Shown here: one piece after another, positions 45,601-58,423 of the stretch
How positions within the stretch are numbered: position 1 is the first letter of the stretch
How the letters are laid out: each line of letters starts with the position of its first letter
Assembly: GCA_905250025.1 (NCBI GenBank)
Contig: CAJNOJ010000036.1
Location: 519,950 to 583,949 of the forward strand
Direction of reading: 5' to 3'
DNA from: Adineta ricciae
Lineage: Eukaryota > Rotifera > Eurotatoria > Adinetida > Adinetidae
Length of the DNA stretch: 64,000 nucleotides
Position numbers and translations under genes: made by a program
The notes under the pieces: generated by a model
Database searches by the model: none
What the model was told of the DNA's origin: nothing
The model's input: the letters and a program-made list of their open reading frames with translations, nothing else

Positions 45601-48600
45601 GGCTTTGTTCTACCCAAGCGTCCAAGGCGTTGTTTAATTGTTGACTCAGCCGCTCGAACTTCTTGAAGCATTGTTTGTTTCGTACTGAAATCATAAACAG
45701 GAACATTGACCATGCCCGTGTCGATGACGTATGTTAACGATGGAAATGTCAGAGATGTCTCGGCAACCGTTGTCGAAAAGAAGATACTTCCATGTTCGAT
45801 AAAGTCTTGTTGTTCGTTGGCAGATTGTGCCTGAATAAGCGGGTAAGCAACAAGCGTTTGTCGACTTATTTCATGAAGAAGTTTGCAGCATTGATGAACT
45901 TCACTGACACTACTAACAAAGCATAAGATTTGATCATGCCGTTGTCGTCTTTTGCATAATTCCTGGACAAGGTCGAGAATATTTTGATTTGGTCTGGAAA
46001 TTTTTGTGACATGATATAATGTGCCGAGGTTGGTCATTTGAAATTGATCAACTTTTAGTTGAGGAATATTAGTAAACAAAGTTGGAACGGATGTGTCGAG
46101 CGTAGCTGACGAAATAATGATTTTTATCTTTGATTTCAGTTGTGGCTTTTCAGTTAAAAGGCGAGCAATCAATGCTAAACACAAATCGATATTAACCGAT
46201 CTTTCGTGAACTTCGTCGATGAAGAAAACAATAGATTTGTTCACTTTTGTCTTTTCGGTGATCAACTGTTTATCGTGCAGTAATCGTTCTTTTAGTAGTC
46301 CATCTGTCAGGTATAGAATTGGAGAATTAGTGGAATATTCCTCACCACTAACAGCCCATCCGGCTATTTTGAACGTTCCGTTGTTTCCCATCATTGTTTG
46401 ATTGACTCGGTCACAAATTGCTCTGCATGGCAGTCGACGTGGCTGAGTGACGAGGACTTTATCGTAACCTTCAGCGATGAGAAGAGCAGGTAACAAACTT
46501 GATTTCCCTGATCCTGTGGATGTGGCTATTGTTACAACTGTGCTTCTTTGTATTTTAGCTAACAATTCTTTCGATGCGTCGTAAAGAGGTAATTGGAGAA
46601 GAAAACATCGATAATATAACATGATTCGGTGCAATAGTTTTGGAATATGTTTTAACTGAGCCAGTTCAAATCCATGATATTTCGTATCAGTTTGAAATTC
46701 CTTTTTTGCTTGATCAATGAATTGATTCAAAGTCTGAATCGACATTCCTGATGGCTTTTTCTCGAATTTCGTTCTTTCGGATAGTACTTGCTGCTTGACA
46801 AATTCATTCAGTGCTTGCACCTTGAGAATTTCAAGTTCAGGTAGCAATTGTTTCCTTTGAGTATATCTCGCTGACAGTTTTAGTAACTGCAATGATGGTT
46901 GAAATGCAGCATCAGTAATCGATTGTTCAATCATATTCTTTGATTCGTGAGAGATATATTCATCGAATGCGTGAGCAAATTCTTCGATTTTATGTTGTAC
47001 TGATTCCTGAAAATATTTTGTATAGTATCGCCAATTAGTGGAGGTCTGAACTGATTGAGTCATAATTTGATGGATTGATGAAAACGTTCGATCGAGCTGT
47101 TGTCGATAATAAGTCTTAGTTGATTGAACAACAGTAAATAAGATTTTTAAACGACGTATGATTAGTCGAAACTCATCGTGATGTGCTTGTACACCTGTTA
47201 ATGACACACAATAAGACGTTGCATTTTCCGTCATTGTCATAGCAGGAATCCCGACAAAATATTTATCGAGTTTAAATTTAGATTGAAGATGTATAATGAT
47301 AAGTTTTTGGTTAGGAGCAAGGAATAGTTTAACAAGAAGTGCATCTATATCGACGTAGTCTACCGCTTTGATCTTTTTGCTTAGATGTTGAAGTTTCTGT
47401 TCGCGAGCTTCTTTAGTATCTAACTGTTGTTGAAGTCGTGCAAGCTTCTCATTAGTTTGCTGCAGCTGAACATCTTTTTCTTTGGATTGCTTCTTTTGTG
47501 TCTGTTTGCATTGTTTTGCTCTCAACTTTTCTTGCTCAATTTGATTTCTTAAATCTTGAAGTTCTAATGCTAACTGTTCTCTAATTTTGTTTGCTTCTTC
47601 CTCTCGTAAGAGTGCATTTTCTCTTTCTACTAGTACTGCTGGTTTCATGTCTTCTATCGCTTTGTTCAAAAATTGTTCAGCAGACACCGCAGTGTCTTTC
47701 CGATCCATCGGCGATGTCGTAATAGTAGTAGTAGCGGAATCTGATGCTGTGGGCGTCGAATTCGTAGAAACAGTTGCGTCGGTAAGATCACTAAGACTCC
47801 ATGTTCCATTGTTATCGTCTTCAGTCTAAATAGAAACTCTTGTACGAATTGAAGCAAAAACAGTTGGAAAAGTAAGGACAAAAGAACGTACTATTCTATA
47901 GTTAACTCCGAATCCAGTATCATCATCATCATCGCCGGTATAGTCATCGTTTGAAAATTGAAGCGAAGCAGCCATGTCGATACTACTCTCATCATTTTCA
48001 TTGTCGGAAGTATCACCTTCATCGTCGACATTTGTAGCAGTTGTCTTACTTCGCTTTTTTCTTGACTTAGACACTTTTTCTAAACGTTCGATTGTTAATG
48101 GCACTGGATCGTCAGTGGCCTTCGGCTGATAATTATCAACAATGACAATTTTCTTTCCATCGCTATCATCATTTGATACGAGCTTGGGAATCCATCGTAT
48201 ATAGCCAGTAATCGTTTTGTCTTTGTTTGCAAATTGAAATGTCTCAAGGTTGACTACCAGTTGATCAGCAATATAAGGAAAATTAGCTTGAATAACTCTT
48301 CGGCGATAGTTCATTGCTTGATCTAAACATCTACTTACATCTTCCACACAGCTATACCAAGTATTCAAATGAAGTTTGAAACACTTGTCATCCATGGGAG
48401 GAAATTGTTGCACATTCAATGAAGTCGTCGTGTCGGCCTCAATTCTGTCAGCTTTATCAAATGCAATGACCATGATTTGCCAAAGTGGAACACAATCAAA
48501 ATTGAGAACGCTTGAACCACGACATCGAACCCATGCCATATTCTTCTGCGGATCTTGGGAATGTCTTCCTGATCGACAAAATTCCATAAAGGATACAGTA

Positions 48601-49622
48601 TACAAACCTTTCTTTACGTTGAGATAGACTTGTTTTTGAAACTTTTCCGATGGTAGGAGATTTTTGTGTAGTTCCGTTGCTTCTGGCGCTGAAAATTTGT
48701 ACCATTTTGAATCTTGAAACGGTTTGTATTCCCACATACAATCTCGAAGTGGTCGTTGACTTTCGTCCAGAATTGGATAAATAGGTAACTGATCAGAACC
48801 GTTCATCGAATAGTTAAGAAGAAGATACTCTTGAAAGAATTTTTTAATCTCAGGATGAAGTAAACCATTTTCGATTGGCGTTTCATGGGCTTGATTATGA
48901 CTGAAATAATCAGCACCATGTTGGACAAGATACTTAACAATCCGTAGATGATTATTGAAACAAGCGCCATGCAGTGCTGTTGAACCAGCAGCTGGTTGAG
49001 GACTATAATCTTTTAGATCTGCACCTAATGCGAATGCCATGTCACGCTGATTTTGAGCGTTGACTGAACAATGTGCTTCTTCAATCAAATACTTGACAAT
49101 ATCGAAATGATTGGTTTTCGCTGCTGAATACAGCATAGTTGTTTGCCAGAGACCCGGTTTATTTCTATATCGTGGGTGCTGATCAATAAACGCTTTAACT
49201 TTATCGATTTCACCATTCAGTGCCGCTGGATATGCTTCTATTGAAGCTAAGAGACCTTGTAATTCTTGATGTAAGGGATTCAAGAGTTCAATAGACAATG
49301 ATGATCTGAATAGTTTCTTCTCATTGTCATATGTGTACGCGTGAAGAGAATCAATAAGATACTGCGAAGACTCTCTTGAGAGTTTTGGAGGACTTTGCTC
49401 GAGAATAGTTTGAATTTTGGATGTTAAAGTGGCGAGACAATCGTTTTCCTCATCGTTTAATGTAAATGTACGGCTATCTTCGCCTATACTTGAGCTTTCG
49501 TCAATACTCTTGTCTCGTAATTGCTCTTTGTATTTATTCATTTCTCTTATACTCTTATCAACCGTTTCGATAAGTTTTGTCAAACATTCTTCTAATTCTC
49601 TTGTGTTATTCACTTCGGGCAT
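42680..49622 (-). CDS. Giant ankyrin-WWE-DEAH helicase-nucleotidyltransferase-PARP fusion protein
   Basis: Four exons (49622-47892, 47825-45395, 45336-43015, 42948-42680) give 2250 aa in one frame; introns are 66, 58 and 66 nt. Order: coiled N-terminus; ankyrin repeats (about 130-270); WWE-like domain (about 293-350, CMWEYKPFQDSKWYKF); acidic nuclear-type linker; Gln/Glu coiled coil (about 625-720); DEAH-type helicase with motif I TGSGKSS (about 1005), DEVH (about 1114), SATLD, QRLGRLGR (about 1313) and the HA2-type LTPIGVGISRLPD (about 1395); nucleotidyltransferase-like module with GGFIRD (about 1870) and SDLDCHL (about 1918); PARP catalytic domain with ELFHGT (about 2130), GAYFAD and DEYIVY, giving a H-Y-E triad. 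It should bind poly(ADP-ribose), unwind or translocate on RNA, and modify targets with ADP-ribose. Combined role unknown. Confidence 0.9.
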
Positions 49623-50216
49623 CTTCAAAGAAAAGTATTATGAATCGAAAAGAATAAACAATAACTTGAATGAAATCACTACTACCTATTGCGGAATTCT
49701 TCTTTCACACATCGTAGACAATTCTTTATAGAGTAACGTAAAAAATATGTTTAGTTTAGAGAAAAAAAGAATAGCTTTTTAGTTGGAATTTTCCAAGTGA
49801 TAAAAAAATTCAGAGGCAAACATCATATGATATTCTTACAAATCTTTTCAATAACTTAAACTAATTAAGTGTAAGAAAAGTACATTAATAACTGTATTTC
49901 AAAGAAATTTGAGTATCAAGATTTTCACTTACTTCTGAATCACTGCTGAGAAGGCGTAGCTTTGAAAAAGTTCTTCACTCACCGTCTGTATTTATTATCC
50001 TGTTTATTTCTCTTCTTCCTTTCTCTTTTTTCTGCTTGTCGCAGAAATCTTCGAAATTTACATTGACTGAAAAGCAAACTAAGTAGAAGTTGTGTTAAGG
50101 GTATTCATTATGATACGGATACTCATCTGTTGATCTTAATAGATGTACTGATCGCGTATTCAGCATATTTGATTGTCGAATAAAATAGCAAAGAGAGAGA
50201 GAGAAACTAAATCAAT
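49623..50216. other. Intergenic upstream of the PARP-helicase gene, 0.59 kb
   Basis: Presumed promoter and 5' leader of the fusion gene. A short (GA)n run lies at about 50193-50203. No other gene-like frame. Confidence 0.45.
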
Positions 50217-51116
50217 TTATTTGTCCTGTTCAGAAAAATCGAAATCCAATACAACTGGTCGATGATCTGAGGATAACGTTGAAGGAACTTGTATTTCGCA
50301 GTTGAACTTAATCTGAGTAGGAAAATTTTCACTTTTGAAAAAGAAAAAATAATCAATACGTTTCGAGGGATTCAATGCATCAAATGTATATCCATTTAAA
50401 TTCGATGGATCAATTATTTTTCGACAAATTTCGTCCGCAGTCCAAAGATCAGTGAATAATGAAAGCATTACATCCTTAATTGAATCATCTGTCGGAATTG
50501 TATTAAAATCACCTGTCATGAAAATGACATATGGATTATGAGTAACATTAATTATGCTATCAGTCATCCATCGAACTATTTGTTTCGCTTCAGTTAATTG
50601 CTGCAAACCACCTAAACCAATACCCAAATGAGTCGTACCGAAATAGATCGATAGTTGAGTTTTGTCTTGTAATTCAAATGGAATTTCGAATAGAACGAGA
50701 CCTTGACAATAATCCCCTTCTTTTGACACTTCACATTGCTCAGGTGTTGTGTTATTATAATGATATGTCAATACACGATTCACGGTTGATTTCTTCGAGA
50801 GAATCGATACTCCGTAACCACCATTTTGAAAGTTTCGCATTTTTTCAAAATGATATGACTGAAACGGTTGTTCGTGATCATACTGAGCAATGAATGTCGT
50901 CTGATCAACGGGATGTCGTGTTGTCTTATTGTCGACTTCTTGTAACGCAAGAAAATCAAAATTGAAATGTTGAATTGTTTCCGCCGTTTCAGTTAGATTA
51001 TAAACATGTTCGAAATTACTTCCAGCTTGAATATTGTACGTGCCGAATCGAAATGAAAATGTCGATGAAATTAAATTAATAAAGATAGATAAGAGAATAT
51101 ACTTCAAATGCTTCAT
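50217..51116 (-). CDS. Secreted EEP-family (DNase I-fold) nuclease or phosphodiesterase
   Basis: A single exon encodes 299 aa from ATG 51116. Signal peptide about 1-20. Active-site landmarks in order: RFGTYNIQAG, FLALQEVDN, FGTTHLG, MTGDFNTIP, RIDYFFF and SDHRPVVLDF, which together supply the metal-binding Glu and the catalytic His/Asp pairs. The fold covers DNase I, sphingomyelinases and inositol phosphatases; the short loops and secretion fit an extracellular nuclease or phosphodiesterase, but the substrate is open. Upstream GTG codons continue the frame; the ATG that starts the signal peptide was preferred. Confidence 0.82.
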   Translation of the reverse strand: MKHLKYILLSIFINLISSTFSFRFGTYNIQAGSNFEHVYNLTETAETIQHFNFDFLALQEVDNKTTRHPVDQTTFIAQYDHEQPFQSYHFEKMRNFQNGGYGVSILSKKSTVNRVLTYHYNNTTPEQCEVSKEGDYCQGLVLFEIPFELQDKTQLSIYFGTTHLGIGLGGLQQLTEAKQIVRWMTDSIINVTHNPYVIFMTGDFNTIPTDDSIKDVMLSLFTDLWTADEICRKIIDPSNLNGYTFDALNPSKRIDYFFFFKSENFPTQIKFNCEIQVPSTLSSDHRPVVLDFDFSEQDK

Positions 51117-52285
51117 TATTTTCGAAACAAGAAAACAAAACAAAACGATTAAAGCGACACACACGTCTTCGACACGTTTCTCTTATAAATGTAAAGCGAA
51201 CTTAAGATAAGATAAAACGTTTTTCCTATATAGATATCTTGTAAAAACCTGAATTCAACTATTCATAATGAAAAGTACAGAGATAGTAACGACTGAAACA
51301 ATCGGATAACTAAACGAGTACTTGGACTCACCTTCCGAATCTGACGCTATTGCTTGGTTTGCGGTTAATTTACGCATTCTGTCTATCGATTTATTATATT
51401 ATCATAGTGAATCATGAGCTTTATACAGTTGTTTTTTAAAACTTTGATTCCCTTACACGCTCTTTCAGACTCTACTCTATTCGATCAACTGTGGTACAGT
51501 TCGTGGTAGTAAATTCAGGAAGAGAAATCAGTGTATCCTGTAGCACATGAATATTTTCAGTTTATTGAAATCGTGGCATTTTGCTATTAATCACATGAAA
51601 ATAAGATATTGCTTATTTTCATATTCAATCTTACATTCGCGTTAGGTAACACATTTCTATTTGATTGATATATTTTTTTGATTTGCTACACCATTAGAAA
51701 TATTTCTTTTATATTCATATACAAATGAATCAGATGAAAATATCAATCTACGCACAAACACGATGTTGAAGTATGTAAGCACATGAAAAATACATAAAAA
51801 AAAAAGAAAATGAATATCGGCATAGTCAATGATTGATCATTAGCACATTAACAGTAGACGTTATAAATTCAACTATCAGCTAAGTTTACAACAATGTCTC
51901 GATTTGAAAAGGTGCCTATGTATTTAAGCTACCAAACGGAACAAGTACATAAGGCGACGTAGACGTTTCTTCACATGAGAAAGTCGCGTAAGCCTTCATG
52001 CATGAATTACTATAATCGTAATAATAATGCCTTTCTTTCTCACATGTATACAGATTGTTACCTTTTCCTTTTATTTACATGTGAGTAACATGTGTTTGGC
52101 TACTTTTTTTTATTCTGGATAGAGAAATCTCTAGCCATCATATCTATCATGTCATAATTGATACGGTGAGTTTAGTGTGTCACGCTTCGTGAGGAATGAA
52201 CAGCATTTTAGTATAATTACACTATTTTGACTCGAGTTTCTCTTTTTGGTATAAGCACTAACGGTCTTTTGATAAAATGTGGTAG
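51117..52285. other. Divergent intergenic region, 1.17 kb
   Basis: Presumed promoters of the EEP gene (minus) and the SK channel (plus). AT-rich; no supported gene. Confidence 0.5.
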
Positions 52286-54020
52286 ATGTCATTTTCAGAT
52301 GCAGCTCGCTCTCATTCATTCAATTCTTGTCGATCTGAGTTTTTGTGCAATATTCAATCTGACGAAACGTCGTTACCTACATCAACATCTCTTTTCTTGC
52401 CCAATTCGAAGTCCACGACAAATACTCTTTCGTCGTTGAAAACATCTGAAAATCAACATAATTCACAATCGAATGCCAAAATAAAGGATACGTCCAATGT
52501 CATGCTTGATATCAGTCGTCGATTACTTAAACGGAAAGCACTTTTTGGTCATCTGTAAGATCTATTCATTTGCATAAATATTCTATCGTGTACTTTTCTA
52601 GTTCAATTATCAGTAATATTATGTGTTTTCTTGGTTTATTAGGCATAGTTCTTATGATTATGGAAAATGAGATTCGATTTTTAAATAAATATGAAAATAG
52701 TATCTATCTTTGTTGGTTTATCAAATTAATAATTACCATAACAACGATAATTCTTGTTCTCTTGGTCTTCTATTATCATAAAGTAGATTTAGATTTATAT
52801 GGTGTAAGTAATGCTATTGATAATTGGAGAATCGGACTCACAGCAAGAAAAATCATTCTGATAATCGTCGAAGTATTGATTTGTATAATACATCCTATTC
52901 CAATTGAGCTCTTCTCTGTATCAAGCATGTCACCAATTTATACTAATGTTACTATTAATGCTACTATCAGTGATTTGGTTCCATTAGACAATACTCAGTT
53001 GAATGTTCTACTCGGTTTACCAAGTATGTACGAGCGAATTTTTTTTGTATAAAAGACCGAATAATTCGTTTCTATCTTTATTCAATTAGTGTTTGCACGC
53101 TTGTACCTAGTTTGTCGTTTTATTATGTTTCATTCCCATTTGGTGCGTGATGCATTTTCACAGTCATTGGGTTCCCTTAATCAAGTATCTCTTAATTTTC
53201 TCTTTCTTTTGAAAACATATTTACATCTATGGCCGACACGTTGTGTATTATTTTTCTGTGCATTACTTTTCATTATCGGGAGTTGGTCATTACGAGTCTG
53301 CAGTTATCGATCATCGATAGAATTTATGTCAATGCTTGATTGCATGTGGTTATTTATTGTTACATTTACTACTGTTGGTAAGTTAACCTGTGAGAATTAT
53401 CGACATCTTCACGATTTGATTGATTGATAGGATACGGAGATTTAACACCAGCAAATTATTGTGGAAGAGGTATGATCTTATATTAGTTTTACCTCAAGGA
53501 TGGTATAATCTCTTTTTTTTGTAACCGCCCAGGTGTTGCCGCGATTACAGCGCTCATTGGTGTGTTATCAACAGCACTTTTAATTTCAGTTCTTTCTCAA
53601 AAATTAGAATTTAGCCGATCAGAAAATTATGTCCATAATTTCGTTGTCAATTTAGAATTAACTAAAGCACGAAAAAATCAAGCAGCAGATGTGATTAAAT
53701 TTTTCTTCAAAACTTGGGTTTTAAAGCGTCGACATCGAATGCACACATCGACATATTTAACAGCACAACGAAAATTATATCGAGCACTTCATTTCAGCAA
53801 GCAATTGAAAGTGGAACAAAAACGCTTGGTTGATGTCTGCGTTGGCCTACCTGAATTGATAACGATGCAACGGCAATTGAGTGCAAAATTTCAAGAGTAT
53901 GGTGCTACACTAGCGACAACGACTATGAAAGTGGAAAAGATCGAAAACAGACTTGTTAATATCGAACAAAAACTGACGAATATACAAGAAACGCTCCAGT
54001 CGTTGCTGGAAAAACTATGA
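52286..54020 (+). CDS. KCNN-like: SK-type small-conductance Ca-activated K channel
   Basis: Five exons (52286-52554, 52602-53023, 53090-53377, 53431-53469, 53533-54020) give 501 aa; introns are 47-66 nt. A Ser-rich cytosolic N-terminus leads to RRLLKRKALF, the conserved entry to S1. Six helices follow. The selectivity filter is TVGYGDLTPANYCGRG, split across exons 3-5. S6 (LIGVLSTALLISVLSQKLEF) is followed by ENYVHNFVVNLELTKARKNQAADVIK, the calmodulin-binding domain typical of SK channels, and a C-terminal coiled coil (KVEKIENRLVNIEQKL). The channel should open when calmodulin binds Ca and hyperpolarise excitable cells. Confidence 0.92.
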
Positions 54021-54273
54021 AAGTGAATTTTAGGAAAATTTCTGTGTTTGAAACGGTGGATTTACGCCTCCATAGAAAATGAAGATTTAATCTAAAAAAC
54101 ACGGTCTTTTATTGTTATTTTTTTGTATCGTACATATTTAGTTGCAGAACGAAATCATGTTTTATTTCGAATCTCAAAAGATACACAAACAGCTGATTAC
54201 ATATGTTTCATAATTGTTCAATTTTGTTACCTAGTCTTCCTGATATACATTTCAATACTCAACTGGAGTGAAC
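54021..54273. other. Convergent 3' spacer
   Basis: 250 bp between the SK channel and the GH51 pseudogene, T-rich, nothing recognised. Confidence 0.4.
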
Positions 54274-56105
54274 TTATACAGAAAGAGTAACAACAGCAAC
54301 ACTCCAAGACGGAATAGTCATTGACCAAACACCGTTCGTTACTGATATTGGTGTTGTAGCAATCGATGCCGCATTGGGATTAGTGAATGTGTTCTGTACT
54401 TTCGAAGGATTGACGCCTGAACCAGCTGTTAGAATGTAAGCAACATCTGTATTTGAGATTGTCGAACCCTGAATCTGAGCTTTAACAAGAATATCGTTTT
54501 CATCTACACTAGCTAATTTAACAATAAGTTTGTTGTCACTGATGCGCTTTGTTGCAACAAAATAAAGATTGCCGAGTTTACCATCGCCCCCCTGTCCACT
54601 CCGGATCGATTGATGTTCCATAGTATTATTTGCAGCGGTAGAGTGCAGTATAAAATTTCCAAGATTTTCACCAAACATTTTTTGTGCGAGATATGAAGTT
54701 GATTTGATCACTACTCCAGCGAGTACTTTGGGTCCTGGTCGTGGCACAGTTTCATAGCGACGAAATCTTTCTAAAAAATATAACGGCACTTGATAGTCAT
54801 GATCATCGACAGTTGGTGGCGGACTGATGTAGCCAGTTGTTGTTGCAATAAATGTGATATAGGAATATCGTTGAGAGAGAGCATTATGAAAAGCAGTCCA
54901 TCGGTAACCATACGAACTCGGTACAGGACCAAGAAAGTCTTCATTACCAATCTCAACATATCGAATGTCAAACGGTTGACTTCGACCTAAACGTTTGCGT
55001 AGAGCACCCATTTGATCATCATCTGCTGACGCAGTTAGAAAGTCTAGTTCTTTGATTACTTCGTCGGTGTAAGGTTGTAGCTGATCCCGCGGTACGGGTT
55101 TACCATCGAGTGAGTAACCAGCATAAACCGCTAGAACTGGTGTTGCGCCAATAGCTTCAGCGAAAGCTAATATTTCTATCAGTCCAAGATCCTGGTCGCC
55201 CTGGTCGGTTCTCCAAAAACCCAATTGTGTTATTCCAAATAAAGCGTTCAGATATTGTTGGGCCTTCAAGGTCGTTTCCGCCGGGAAGTCGAATAAAACC
55301 AGGTTTGAGATCCGCCAATGCTTGTGCAATGTCTACACGAGCTCCGTTTGGTCGATTATTGAATGTTGATGGAAAGCAAGATATCAGATTGAATTCAAAG
55401 TCACCTTGAGTACCTTCTGGAAATTCGATAAAGAAAAAATTCTTTGTAGTCGGAGCAGCAGTGGAAACCGTTATAACGAATGTAAGATAAAACCAAGTAT
55501 TCACAGGTGCTTTGATTGCATCTATCGTAGTTTGACCATAAATAGTTTGACCGCTCGAATCGCTAAAGCCGAAGTTCACTTTGCCGCCTGACACTTCTGA
55601 ACCTGTCAATGATCGAGCGAAGAGGGTTGTTGTATAATTTTGAGCTAGAAGATTTATTCCATAGAAACCACCGTTTCTAATACCAGATGCTGCAGCTGAA
55701 GGAGTATTGATTGAAAACTCCATTTGAACTGGTAGAGCGCTAGTTAACGGTTGATCGTTACTGAGAGATATCGATGATTGACTATCCATCCAAAGATCGA
55801 CCCTGTTCTAAAATAGAAATTCTCTGTAATTCAAAGAATTGCATTTTCAAAAATATGAAATAACCTTGAAAAGCACGATTGTAAATAAGCTCGGCATACA
55901 AACCACCATCATCGTCTCGATTAATATTTGTTTCCAGAATAATACCATGCATTGTTGATGGAATAGCTTGACCAGTTTCGGCATTTTCAATTTTCAATGA
56001 TATCACATTTCCATTGTTCATACGATCATTAATTGATAATGGTGCAGCTGTTATGAAAGAGTCAATGTAGAGAACGACGAACACCAGAATAATCTGTGCA
56101 TACAT
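54274..56105 (-). pseudogene. Decayed GH51 alpha-L-arabinofuranosidase (fungal type)
   Basis: Homology to fungal-type GH51 enzymes runs through the whole span: signal peptide (MYAQIILVFVVLYIDSF), YAELIYNRAFQG, one intron (about 55870-55811), PLTSALP, FYGINLL, FIRLPGGNDLEG, WNNTIGFLENRPGR, LAVYAGYSLDG, YVEIGNED with the acid/base Glu, and VVIKSTSYLAQK. The frame is broken twice: near 55783-55792 (after SLDG, a one-base shift) and near 55178-55200 (after ENRPGR, where about ten family residues are also missing). In addition, the segment between LAG and VVIKSTSY (junction about 54715) lacks the EYA nucleophile and the following 70-80 residues found in relatives. The enzyme cannot work. Animals rarely carry GH51, so the source was probably horizontal. 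Confidence 0.85.
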
Positions 56106-56425
56106 TATGCAAAAGAAGGTAAACGAAGTTAATGGTACGAAAAGATAAACATTCTTTTACTACCTGTCTGATAGGAAACATCTTGTAGATAGAAATAAAA
56201 CCAAAACTGAGCGATCTCAACTATATTAAGCTGTAAGATAAGTCGTCATCTAATGATAACTGAGTAAAAGGTACGCACTGCCGAAATACGATATAATGAT
56301 CCGAAAAAGAATCTCGCGATACTTTTACTTCAAAGGGTAGAATCAGTAATATTGCATACCAGTATTTTATATTTTAATATGTTAATCACTCTCATATACT
56401 TCAAAATACAGTATTTATGAAACAA
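56106..56425. other. Spacer between FEM-1 and the GH51 remnant
   Basis: 320 bp, AT-rich; the 5' region of the GH51 remnant and the 3' flank of fem1. Confidence 0.4.
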
Positions 56426-58423
56426 TCAATGTTTTTCGACAAATTCAATCAACGACGTATGAATTTTATCATGATACGGAATCCTATTCCTTTGAATAAA
56501 TCTGGCACAGAAACATTTTAAACTAAGGTTAATTTTCAATTTAAGTAATTGTCTAGTAGTTGAATTCAAAACGACATCCATCGGTGTTTCTCCTAATGCA
56601 TTGACACAATCCATATGTGCATGAGCAGAATGGAGAAGTTCGATAGTACCGTCATTGAATGTATTCGCATTGCTAACAAACACATGAAGAGGTGTATCTC
56701 GTACGGCATCCATTGCATTAGCATCTGCGCCACACCGTAAGAGTAATCGAGCGGTGTCGAAAGATGGGTATCTACAAGAAGAAAACATTGATTGCTATTG
56801 AAATATGGATTATTTCGATGTATACAAATCTGACCTGCAGTTTCGATCAATGAAGTAATCATTTGCTGATGACGTGCTGTTTAAACTCATATGTAATAGA
56901 GTAGATCCATTTGATTGACTAACAAATTGGCGTTGAACAATCGAATGAATATCCTTCTGCAATACTTTCTGATCACGTGTTGAGAGTTTTGTTTTGGATA
57001 ACATCTACATATTTGAAATTTAACAAACAAAAGAATAGATCTTTTCCATTCATCTGTATTTTACCTGGCTGGCGACAGTAATCAAATAGAGTAAAGTATA
57101 TAGATGGAAGTCAAAATCTGTTGTTGCATGATTTAATTCTTCTACGATGACACTGGTCACTGTTTGCCAAGCAGAGATGGGTATTATTGTCGATATGTAT
57201 ATCATATCGCTAAAAATAGAAGCCCATTGTCGTAATTCATCCCTATCCATTGGTATTGAATGGTGTCGTCGTAATTCAAGTTCATACAACCATAGCATAA
57301 CGCCGTCATAGTGTTGAGCATTATCAGCTAGTGCAGCACCACGATATCGAAGTGATTGCAGGTATTTTGCATTTTTAACACCAAGCAAACGCTCACGGAC
57401 AAGTAAAGCTTCGCTATAGATGTTATTGTGATTTGTTTGCAGAGCATGCAATTCATCGATTGTTTGACACTCCAGACGATGACAAAAAATGTCATTTGTC
57501 GATGGATGGATCGTTTTCGGAAGATCAAACTCAAGTCGATGTTGCATTGCTTGATGCAAATATCGGAGACATTTATCAAGATCAACACTTCCTTGTTCAC
57601 CACACGCATATGCACTGCCAAGAAGCTCTTCTGCTTCGATTTGTTCTAGAAGCGAACAATGAGGAGCGATAGCATTAACGTAATCGGGAAGTCTCTTATC
57701 AGCTGCTAACATGATTGGAGACAATTGGTTGTCGACTGCTTGAAAATTACGCGCACCACGACTAAGTAGGAACAGCACTTGATCATACGATTCACGATCT
57801 ACTGCGACATAAAGAGGCGATCGGCCATCATCAGTGTATTGATTAATATCATAACCTAATACATCTACTAGGTAAGTAGTCATAATTAAATCATCATTGA
57901 AGACACTTGCGATAAGATTCGTTTCGTTATGTATTTTCGTTATATGAGTATCAGCACCATGATCAACTAAATAACGTACCATTTCAAGATTACCATTACA
58001 GCACGCACAACGCAGTGCTGTGGAATTCGTTATGGTCGTATGATTGATTTTTGCTCCGTTTTCAACGAGTAATTTGACAATTTCGAAATTATTTATTGCT
58101 GCTGCTGCCCAAAGGACGGTAACATTATGGAATGTCCATGCATCATGATCATTCTCCATGAGTTCTATATCATTTAATACTTCAAGATCAACTTGAAAAT
58201 AACTGAGTATTATTCGTATCATATCGGTATATCTTTTCAGACAGGCAATCATCAGCGGTGTACATTTTTGTTTGCTTGGTTTATCATAAACTTGATTGAA
58301 GTAGATCTCTGGATTTTGTACTGTTGAAAGATGAGTTTTCAGTGCTTTGATATTACCTTGATCGATTATAGCTAGAAGATAATAACTAAAGTTATCCTTG
58401 TACTTAGTCACTACTTCTACCAT
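56426..58423 (-). CDS. fem1: FEM-1 homologue, ankyrin substrate receptor of CUL2 ubiquitin ligase
   Basis: Three exons (58423-57065, 57004-56835, 56771-56426) give 624 aa, the usual FEM-1 length; introns are 60 and 63 nt. An N-terminal ankyrin block (about 10-260) includes CTPLMIACLKRY, TVLWAAAAINNFEIVKLLV, STALRCACCNGNLEMVRYLV and GRSPLYVAVDRESYDQVLFLL. The family-specific middle region follows, with ELLGSAYA, LLVRERLLG and SLRYRGAALADNAQHY. Two C-terminal repeats (ARLLLRCGADANAMD, DTPLHVFVS) precede LKCFCARFI and the final FVEKH. FEM-1 proteins recognise C-terminal degrons and bring them to CUL2. The first ATG at the ankyrin start was chosen over upstream codons. The middle of the N-terminal block has an unusual insertion around LENDIE. 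Confidence 0.9.
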
